A stretch of 64,000 bases of DNA, from NCBI RefSeq assembly GCF_026625725.1, contig NZ_CP113060.1, positions 3,354,001 to 3,418,000 of the forward strand, given 5' to 3'. Position numbers and translations under genes: made by a program. This document shows, in pieces, positions 59,643 through 64,000 of this stretch. The stretch's first letter is position 1. Each line of letters opens with the position of its first letter. The notes under the pieces are model-generated. The model had not been told where the DNA came from, did not search any database, and worked only from the letters and a program-made list of their open reading frames with translations. This DNA is from Pseudomonas sp. SL4(2022). GTDB lineage: Bacteria > Pseudomonadota > Gammaproteobacteria > Pseudomonadales > Pseudomonadaceae.

Positions 59643-59718
59643 GGCTAACGATTAAGCTAAGGGGCGGCGGAACGCCGTCCCAGCGAACGAAGTGAGCGAT
59701 TTGAGCGCCTTGTTAGGC
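59643..59718 (-). repeat. attC site 7 (type II)
   Basis: GGCTAAC...GTTAGGC, 76 bases, arms GATTAAGCTAAGG / TTGAGCGCCTTG; centre GGCG-GAA-CGCC type, different from the others. Confidence 0.9.
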
Positions 59719-59961
59719 GCCATAGACGCGAAGTAACTCAGTGACGAGAATACCGTTAATTGCCATGCCATTTAAATTTGCGTCTGTGATTGTAACGTTG
59801 CTTAAATCGACATTATTGAGTTTGGCCCCGGTTAACGAAACGTCGGTGAACGTTGAGCCAGAAAGGTTGACGTCATTGAATTTAGCGAGTTGCAGGTTTA
59901 CGTCGTTGAAGCTCGCCTCAGGTAATGAGACTGCCTTAAATTCCGATAATTTTTTAGTCAC
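59713..59961 (-). CDS. Cassette gene: pentapeptide-repeat protein
   Basis: An 82-residue protein made of about ten tandem pentapeptides of the A(D/N)LXX kind: ASFNDVNLQLAKFNDVNLSG, STFTDVSLTGAKLNNVDLSN, VTITDANLNG. It should form a short right-handed beta-helix. Qnr and MfpA share this fold and protect gyrase, but they are ~200 residues, so gyrase protection here is unproven. Start is GTG 59961 with GGAGAG 7 bases upstream. Stop overlaps attC 7. Confidence 0.88.
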   Translation of the reverse strand: MTKKLSEFKAVSLPEASFNDVNLQLAKFNDVNLSGSTFTDVSLTGAKLNNVDLSNVTITDANLNGMAINGILVTELLRVYGA

Positions 59962-59982
59962 GTTGAACTCTCCATGTTTGGT

Positions 59983-60058
59983 GCCTAACGTTTGGTTAAG
60001 GGGCGGGCTTTAGCCCGTCCCAGCGAGCACAGCGAGCGATTTGAACCAATTGTTAGAC
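59983..60058 (-). repeat. attC site 8 (type I)
   Basis: GCCTAAC...GTTAGAC, 76 bases, both cores match RYYYAAC/GTTRRRY exactly. 3' end of repeated cassette copy 2. Confidence 0.92.
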
Positions 60059-60301
60059 GCTCGGATGTACGCATAAATTGAAGCACCACATTCCTGCTTG
60101 TAACGCATTACGCGATAAACCTGCGAAACGCGATAAATCCAATGTTTCGATGTTGCTGGCGAACCGCAATTTAGACGTGCCCCGATGGTGGCGGCGATGG
60201 TTCAGTAAACACAAAAATTGAAACTGTGTGAAGCCTAAAGCATTGGAGCGATATTGCTGATGTACGCGATTAGAAACCAAACAAGCTGAAAGCGATTGGC
60301 T
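60053..60301 (-). pseudogene. Repeated cassette, copy 2 (frame broken)
   Basis: Same ~249-base cassette as copies 1 and 3. A single base is missing (CCTGCG for CCTGGCG near 60121), so the shared small frame is shifted. Upstream non-coding sequence is nearly identical to the other copies. Confidence 0.7.
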
Positions 60302-60374
60302 AACGTTTGGTTAAGGGGCCGGCTTTAGCCGGTCCCGAGTGAGCGGAGCGAACGGCTTGAACCATTTGTTAGGC
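60298..60374 (-). repeat. attC site 9 (type I, CCGGC centre)
   Basis: GGCTAAC...GTTAGGC, 77 bases; the centre GCCGGC-TTTA-GCCGG shows a compensatory pair change relative to site 8. Confidence 0.9.
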
Positions 60375-60779
60375 TGTTGCACTCGGTTCTAAAGTGGAAA
60401 TTACAACAACCCATAATCCAAGAGTGGCTAGAAAGTTGATTGTGAAAACTAAGCCGCGCAACCGTACGTTTGTGGTGAGTATTTGTACGCAGCTATGAAC
60501 CACACGCCCCAAAATGAATATCCACGCTAGCCAGACTGCAGCAGCTAAAGCTGATTGGTTTTGAATTAGTAGAATGCACGCAGCATAGAAAAATACGGGC
60601 CACTCGAACTGGTTTGAAAGATTTGCGCTAATTCGAGGTTCTACTACTACCCAAGGATTGCTTCCATCTGCTTTTTTGCCTATGCCCCACACCTTAGGTG
60701 CGCGTGCGATAGTTAATAGCACGTAAAGGAAAGAGGTGAGAGCTATATGAGCTGCCATAGGAAGTATGAGCGGATTCAA
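60369..60779 (-). CDS. Cassette gene: MAPEG-family membrane protein
   Basis: A 136-residue protein with four helices. SANLSNQFEWPVFFYAACILL followed by WIFILGRVVHSCVQILTTNVRLRG is the MAPEG pattern (microsomal glutathione-transferase-like). Start is TTG 60779 with GGAGG 9 bases upstream; an internal ATG at 60758 is the alternative. Conjugation of a toxic electrophile is possible, but bacterial members are mostly uncharacterised. Stop overlaps attC 9. Confidence 0.82.
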   Translation of the reverse strand: MNPLILPMAAHIALTSFLYVLLTIARAPKVWGIGKKADGSNPWVVVEPRISANLSNQFEWPVFFYAACILLIQNQSALAAAVWLAWIFILGRVVHSCVQILTTNVRLRGLVFTINFLATLGLWVVVISTLEPSATA

Positions 60780-60815
60780 TGTGGTGGTCCTCCGTGACGA
60801 CGATTTAAATCAACA

Positions 60816-60892
60816 GTCTAACGTTTGGTTAAGGGGCGGGCTTTAGCCCGTCCCGAGTGAGCGAAGCGAACGACTTGAACCACTAGTTAGGC
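60816..60892 (-). repeat. attC site 10 (type I)
   Basis: GTCTAAC...GTTAGGC, 77 bases, both cores canonical; centre GGGC-TTTA-GCCC. The lipoprotein gene's TAG lies inside it. Confidence 0.92.
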
Positions 60893-61323
60893 TGGTTACC
60901 TATCAGGATATAGCCTTGATCGTTGCTGCATTTAGTTGACTCCCCTTTTTTGAGAGTGGTAGTCGTGCTTAGGGAAATTTCCCGGGTTTCATTTGATGAA
61001 CTAATGTACCCGTTTTTACTGATGCACCACGACCAATAAAAGTAGCGTACTCCGTGAAGCATGAATGGATACATAATTTCCCACTCAGCTTCTCTGCTTA
61101 GCTTTGCTATTCCATGCGAGTCAGTGATGAGGGTGCTTTTCTTGTGTAAGACTCTGTGAGGATTAAATGCGCTGATTATTAATATATTTGCGTCAGGTAT
61201 AGGCATGCCAGTCTGGTCATTTACTTGAATAGTTATGTCTGGTTGGGTTGTGATATACCGAGGAAAAGGAATGCACCCAGTTAAAATTAACGTTATAGCT
61301 ATGGATGAAATGATGAGCTTCAT
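60883..61323 (-). CDS. Cassette gene: lipoprotein with transthyretin/carboxypeptidase-regulatory-like domain
   Basis: A 146-residue lipoprotein: lipobox LTGC (Cys17), then ITIQVNDQTGMPIPDANILIIS and TDSHGIAKLSREAEW, the beta-strand pattern of a carboxypeptidase-regulatory-like (Ig-type) domain, then a Ser/Thr-rich strand and a C-terminal cysteine. Function unknown. Start ATG lies ~6 bases after the core site of attC 11. Confidence 0.75.
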   Translation of the reverse strand: MKLIISSIAITLILTGCIPFPRYITTQPDITIQVNDQTGMPIPDANILIISAFNPHRVLHKKSTLITDSHGIAKLSREAEWEIMYPFMLHGVRYFYWSWCISKNGYISSSNETREISLSTTTTLKKGESTKCSNDQGYILIGNQPN

Positions 61324-61328
61324 GTGAT

Positions 61329-61418
61329 GCCTAACGTAGAAGTGAGGGGCGGCCGGAGCGAAGCGTAGGGAACCACAAGCGCAGCTTGTGGCCGTCCCTC
61401 TCGACTGCCGGGTTAGGC
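61329..61418 (-). repeat. attC site 11 (90 bases, foreign type)
   Basis: GCCTAAC...GTTAGGC with canonical cores, but arms GTAGAAGTGAGGGGC / CCTCTCGACTGCCGG and a long centre with CCACAAGC / GCTTGTGG. Unlike any other site here; suggests a cassette drawn from another host. Confidence 0.88.
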
Positions 61419-61472
61419 GATGTTTGCATCGTGAATGCGCTTTACCGTTAAGAGCATTTCTGTCTCTGTGCG

Positions 61473-61871
61473 TTATGGAACATAAACCATATAGACCTCA
61501 AAAACGAAACCAGAACTTGATTCTGACACCTTGGCACTCAGAATCATGTCGCTGCGCCCCTCTCCTTCAGTCCATAGGTCTATGAGTACATCCCATCGTG
61601 TGCCCATCCAAATGCACACAGAAGTCTCCCATGTGTCTTCCGGTAACTCGATAAGTGTCTCGCCATAGTCTTGGATATATTCTTCTATCTGATTGGCTGT
61701 CTCTGACGTGATAGGCAAAACACCTAGAACTCCAAGATCAACCTGATAATCTTGCTTGGTGAAAGCGCTAACGATCCTACGAAACACAGGTCTCCAAATC
61801 AAAGGGACTGGCAACTCATGCTCTTCATCTTTGACTACAGAGACATCGCTAATTCCGTTCAGGTCGGTCAT
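61473..61871 (-). CDS. Cassette gene: acidic hypothetical protein (DUF7668-like)
   Basis: A 132-residue soluble acidic protein: VFRRIVSAFTKQDYQVD, an acidic middle (IEEYIQDYGETLIELPEDTW), and CIWMGTRWDVLIDLWTEGEG then SDMILSAKV. I recall this pattern as DUF7668. It is linked to the foreign-type attC 11, with a ~54-base gap to the stop, unlike the tight fit of its neighbours. Function unknown. Confidence 0.7.
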   Translation of the reverse strand: MTDLNGISDVSVVKDEEHELPVPLIWRPVFRRIVSAFTKQDYQVDLGVLGVLPITSETANQIEEYIQDYGETLIELPEDTWETSVCIWMGTRWDVLIDLWTEGEGRSDMILSAKVSESSSGFVFEVYMVYVP

Positions 61872-61881
61872 AGAGTTGTTC

Positions 61882-61958
61882 GCCTAACGTTTGGTTAAGG
61901 GGCTGGCTTTAGCCAGTCCCAAGTGAGCGAAGCGAACGACTTGAACCAGTAGTTAGAG
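61882..61958 (-). repeat. attC site 12 (type I, CTGGC centre)
   Basis: GCCTAAC...GTTAGAG, 77 bases; the centre GCTGGC-TTTA-GCCAG is a third paired variant at the same position. Confidence 0.92.
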
Positions 61959-62309
61959 GTTGACATCGCAAACTGGCCTGTCGGTGTGCGCTTTACCTGT
62001 TTCTATGTCGATAAAAAGCCCCGACTCTGAAAATTTAAACCCATACCAGCCGACCCACAAGCAACCCTCTTTTTCGTAGGGCTCAAGATCCGTGAATTTC
62101 GCTGCCATAGATTGAACCTCGTCCTTTGTTTTTCCCATGAGCGAAATTTTTAGCATGCCCACTGCTTGAGTTTTTGAACCGTTCAGCTCATAGAGCTCTT
62201 GATTCATATATGTGCGAGTTACTGCGGAGTCAATCGTGGTGCACAGCCAAAAGATATTAGTTCCTACCAGCAGTAGGCTGAGCGTGATTATGGCGATGCG
62301 AATTTTCAC
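61953..62309 (-). CDS. Cassette gene: Imm58-like immunity protein
   Basis: A 118-residue protein with one N-terminal helix (IAIITLSLLLVGTNIFWL) and a soluble domain (GKTKDEVQSMAAKFTDLEPYEKEGCLWVGWYGFKFSESG). The layout and DGxxWxxWxxFKF-like strand resemble Imm58 proteins, which protect against polymorphic toxins. Recalled from memory, so moderate confidence. No cognate toxin is beside it. Start GTG 62309; stop overlaps attC 12. Confidence 0.6.
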   Translation of the reverse strand: MKIRIAIITLSLLLVGTNIFWLCTTIDSAVTRTYMNQELYELNGSKTQAVGMLKISLMGKTKDEVQSMAAKFTDLEPYEKEGCLWVGWYGFKFSESGLFIDIETGKAHTDRPVCDVNL

Positions 62310-62315
62310 GCAAAC

Positions 62316-62392
62316 CTCTAACGATTAAGCTAAGGGGCCGGCTTTAGCCGGTCCCAGTGAGCGAAGCGAACGATTTGAGCGCATTGTTAGGT
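62316..62392 (-). repeat. attC site 13 (type II)
   Basis: CTCTAAC...GTTAGGT, 77 bases, arms GATTAAGCTAAGG / TTGAGCGCATTG, centre GCCGGC-TTTA-GCCGG. Confidence 0.9.
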
Positions 62393-62403
62393 GCGATCGT
62401 GAT

Positions 62404-62739
62404 TTAATACTTGACTGATAATTCAATATTGTTACTTCCAAAATTGAACTCCACTGTGCAGCTTGACCAGGGATTTTCGGCTGTGCAGTAGTTGTTATGG
62501 ATAAAAATTTTTCTTAGCTCAACAAAAAGATCGAGTAATTCCGAGTCTACGCTGGCAGTTGCAGGGATGAACCAGTCTTTTACTCCGGAGTTGTCGATAT
62601 AGTCATAAGATATTTTGGCGTGATCATTATTTACAGATAATTCTGCTGTGCAGACCGTTCGGGTTGAATTGCTGGGCGTAATTTCTTTTAAGATAAGTGC
62701 AATTCTATTGTAGATATCGTTTTCGGATGTATTGCTCAT
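62404..62739 (-). CDS. Cassette gene: hypothetical, possibly YezG-like immunity protein
   Basis: A 111-residue soluble protein: NDIYNRIALILKEITPS, then alternating strands (AKISYDYIDNSGVKDWFIPA), then LLDLFVELRKIFIHNN and a closing pair of strands (CTVEFNFGSNNIELSVKY). The order helix-strands-helix-strands is that of YezG/DUF600 immunity proteins, but no diagnostic residue is seen. Stop is ~12 bases from the attC 13 core. Confidence 0.6.
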   Translation of the reverse strand: MSNTSENDIYNRIALILKEITPSNSTRTVCTAELSVNNDHAKISYDYIDNSGVKDWFIPATASVDSELLDLFVELRKIFIHNNYCTAENPWSSCTVEFNFGSNNIELSVKY

Positions 62740-62748
62740 CTGTAAGAC

Positions 62749-62824
62749 ACCTAACGTTTGGTTAAGGGGCGGGCTTTAGCCCGTCCCAGTGAGCGAAGCG
62801 AACGATTTGAACCACTTGTTAGGC
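62749..62824 (-). repeat. attC site 14 (type I)
   Basis: ACCTAAC...GTTAGGC, 76 bases, both cores canonical. Confidence 0.92.
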
Positions 62825-62858
62825 AAGCGGTTGGCCTGCTTGAGGCAGGACGTAATTG

Positions 62859-63317
62859 CTAATTATTATCTGACATATTTTTGCACAAGCTCTTACAGTC
62901 GGCCTCATTTCTAACCATGCATTTAGGGAATTTTGTAACGCCTCTTGAGACAAATGCGCAGTAATCATCATTGTATCTCTTGACTTCATTTCTATTTTTG
63001 TAAGTTTGAAATACTGATAAGTAAGACTTTGCGTTGAGAAGTAACTTGTGTGTTTCTCTGTATTCGTCGGGCGTGTCATTACCTTTGACTATTTGCGGAC
63101 TTATACATGCGTTATCGAAAACTCTACTATTTTCTTCTGCGTTTTCTATTTCAGTTGCGACTAATTGCGTGAGTTGATCTGGTGTTGCGGATATTAACTT
63201 TTTAGGTAGTTCTGTGGCGTAATAGTTTAAAAAAGTATAAGCGTCATTGTCACATCTTGGGTTTGCATGAATTGGCGCAGAAAGAAATATCGTAAGCACG
63301 AAAATATAATTTCTCAA
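62859..63317 (-). CDS. Cassette gene: exported cysteine-rich protein
   Basis: A 152-residue protein from a TTG start at 63317: signal peptide (NYIFVLTIFLSAPIHA, cleavage before NP), then a helical mature region with six cysteines (PRCDN, NACIS, DDYCAF, PKCMV, ADCKSLCKN) that could form three disulfides. Unknown. Start lies ~6 bases after an extra core-like TCCTAAC (63325-63331); stop is ~35 bases from attC 14. Confidence 0.68.
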   Translation of the reverse strand: MRNYIFVLTIFLSAPIHANPRCDNDAYTFLNYYATELPKKLISATPDQLTQLVATEIENAEENSRVFDNACISPQIVKGNDTPDEYRETHKLLLNAKSYLSVFQTYKNRNEVKRYNDDYCAFVSRGVTKFPKCMVRNEADCKSLCKNMSDNN

Positions 63318-63357
63318 TTTTAAATCCTAACGTGCTTGTTTGGCATTATTACTTGTT

Positions 63358-63433
63358 GTCTAAAGTTTGGTTAAGGGGCGGGCTTTAGCCCGTCCCAGCG
63401 AGCACAGCGAGCAATTTGAACCAATTGTTAGAC
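63358..63433 (-). repeat. attC site 15 (type I, damaged core)
   Basis: GTCTAAA...GTTAGAC, 76 bases. The left core ends AAA instead of AAC (63364), altering the crossover triplet. 3' end of repeated cassette copy 3. Confidence 0.88.
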
Positions 63434-63588
63434 GCTCGGATGTACACATAATTTGAAGCACCGCATTCTTGCTTGTAACGCGTTACGCGATAAACCTGGC
63501 GAAACGCGATAAATCCAATGTTTCGATGTTGCTGGCGAACTGCAATTTCAACGTGCCCCGATGGTGGCGGCGATGGTTCAGTAAACAC
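63385..63588 (-). CDS. Repeated cassette, copy 3: small hypothetical ORF reading into attC
   Basis: Same 67-codon frame as copy 1 with substitutions (QQHRN for QQYRN, QVYRV for QVFRV, NYVYI for NYAYI, FKLLA for FKSLA). The cassette spans 63428-63677 and is about 95% identical to copy 1 by eye. Its C-terminal residues are again encoded by attC. Confidence 0.45.
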   Translation of the reverse strand: MFTEPSPPPSGHVEIAVRQQHRNIGFIAFRQVYRVTRYKQECGASNYVYIRASNNWFKLLAVLAGTG

Positions 63589-63673
63589 AATTTTTGAAAC
63601 TGTGTGAAGCCTAAAGCATTGGAGCGATATTGCTGATGTACGCGCTTAAAAACCAAACAAGCTGAAAGCGATT

Positions 63674-63749
63674 GGCTAACGTTTGGTTAAGGGGCGGGCT
63701 TTAGCCCGTCCCAGTGAGCGAAGCGAACGATTTGAACCGGTTGTTAGGG
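63674..63749 (-). repeat. attC site 16 (type I, most proximal in window)
   Basis: GGCTAAC...GTTAGGG, 76 bases; consensus arms. Belongs to the cassette cut by the window end. Confidence 0.9.
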
Positions 63750-63752
63750 GAT

Positions 63753-64000
63753 TCATATGCAATTAAAGAAAATGTGAGATTCAATTTCTGCTACTTTCCC
63801 GTTTTCTAGCTTGGCGATTGCCCGCCATTCACGCGCACAGACAATGAATATGAGTTTTGATTGTGTTGCGTATACATAGTCGCGTTGATCATCAAAGTAT
63901 TTCTCTGCTTTGTGCTGGCTAGCTGAGAAACCCTTATCTTCAAAGACTTTAATGGCATCTGCTGCAGTTCGCCCTTCAATTTTCCATGAGTGCACGACCT
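63753..64000 (-). CDS. Cassette gene: hypothetical protein, possibly partial at 5' end
   Basis: At least 80 residues (HSWKIEGRTAADAIKVFEDK, DYVYATQSKLIFIVCAREWR, AKLENGKVAEIESHIFFNC). A GTG at 63995 could start it, but the frame remains open to the window edge, so the true start may lie beyond. Small alpha/beta protein, not recognised. Stop is just outside attC 16. Confidence 0.65.
   Translation of the reverse strand, partial: VVHSWKIEGRTAADAIKVFEDKGFSASQHKAEKYFDDQRDYVYATQSKLIFIVCAREWRAIAKLENGKVAEIESHIFFNCI

Larger units (their letters stand above)
55275..64000 (-). other. Chromosomal integron cassette array (distal end; integrase outside window)
   Basis: Sixteen attC-like sites separate sixteen cassettes. 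Genes are on the minus strand and most stop codons overlap the RYYYAAC core of their own attC, the hallmark of cassettes. This orientation puts attI and intI at coordinates above 64000, so 55275 is the oldest, distal end. DNA is AT-richer than the rest of the window. No integrase, attI or Pc promoter is in view. Most sites share one ~76-base sequence, as in Pseudomonas super-integrons. Confidence 0.92.

Noticed and set aside
61388..61585. Plus-strand 65-codon frame starting in attC site 11
   Set aside because: Overlaps attC and the end of the minus-strand cassette gene; no ribosome site.
62819..63079. 86-codon minus-strand frame in the cassette of the exported Cys-rich protein
   Set aside because: It overlaps, in another frame, the longer gene with a signal peptide and paired cysteines.
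55275..64000. Regularly spaced repeats resembling a CRISPR array
   Set aside because: Repeats are ~76 bases with integron core sites and the intervals (170-500 bases) hold genes; these are attC sites.
1..64000. tRNA, rRNA or known riboswitch
   Set aside because: None seen by eye; a covariance-model scan would be needed to exclude weak ones.
55275..64000. Integrase gene or attI within the window
   Set aside because: No tyrosine-recombinase motif in any frame; cassette orientation puts it beyond the right edge.

Overview
The window is a segment of a Pseudomonas chromosome. Gene order over much of it matches P. aeruginosa and its relatives from memory: gdhB; rnt-pyrC / motY / argG / gloA; rnfABCDGE-nth with the small PA3496-type gene; nadE-pncB-pncA facing nrtR; and a six-gene Mrp-type antiporter operon. 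The host DNA is GC-rich. The last ~9 kb is clearly AT-richer. This layout, plus a chromosomal cassette array, suggests the mendocina/alcaligenes/stutzeri side of the genus. The species cannot be fixed from the sequence alone.

Layout. 1-8.7 kb: 3' end of NAD-glutamate dehydrogenase, RNase T, dihydroorotase, MotY, argininosuccinate synthase, glyoxalase I. 8.5-15.4 kb: one tight minus-strand unit for the Rnf electron-transport complex, ending in endonuclease III. 15.5-17.4 kb: a Yjf-like trio (DUF350 membrane protein, ATP-grasp glutathionylspermidine-synthase-like protein, small exported protein). 17.5-22 kb: metG, apbC, a cold-shock gene, dcd. 22-25.5 kb: NAD salvage operon nadE-pncB-pncA, divergent from its probable repressor NrtR, with a perfect 12-bp-arm palindrome between them. 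25.7-34.7 kb: an acylase lipoprotein, SEC-C proteins, two tandem OmpA lipoproteins with matching leaders, a collagen-like secreted protein, CopD. 34.7-43 kb: DinG, an agarase-like glycoside hydrolase, a beta-lactamase-fold hydrolase, PdxH, a SlyB-like lipoprotein. 43-49 kb: the Mrp/Sha cation/proton antiporter. 49-54.9 kb: a DMT exporter, a PLP enzyme with an apparent frameshift, a flavoprotein, GAPDH and a lipoprotein, separated by REP-like hairpins.

55.3-64 kb is the most interesting part: the distal end of a chromosomal (super)integron. I count 16 attC-like sites and 16 gene cassettes, nearly all genes on the minus strand. attI and the integrase should therefore lie beyond position 64000. 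Most attC sites share one Pseudomonas-type sequence with clear compensatory base changes in its stems. A second arm type alternates with it, one 90-bp site is foreign-looking, and three sites have damaged crossover triplets. A ~250-bp cassette occurs three times. A decayed IS110/IS1111-type insertion sequence sits inside one attC site. Recognisable cassette products are a VOC-fold protein, a tyrosine-phosphatase-like protein, a pentapeptide-repeat protein, a MAPEG-like membrane protein, immunity-protein-like genes, and several exported or lipid-anchored proteins of unknown function.

All product names come from reading translations and recalling families; no database search was run.
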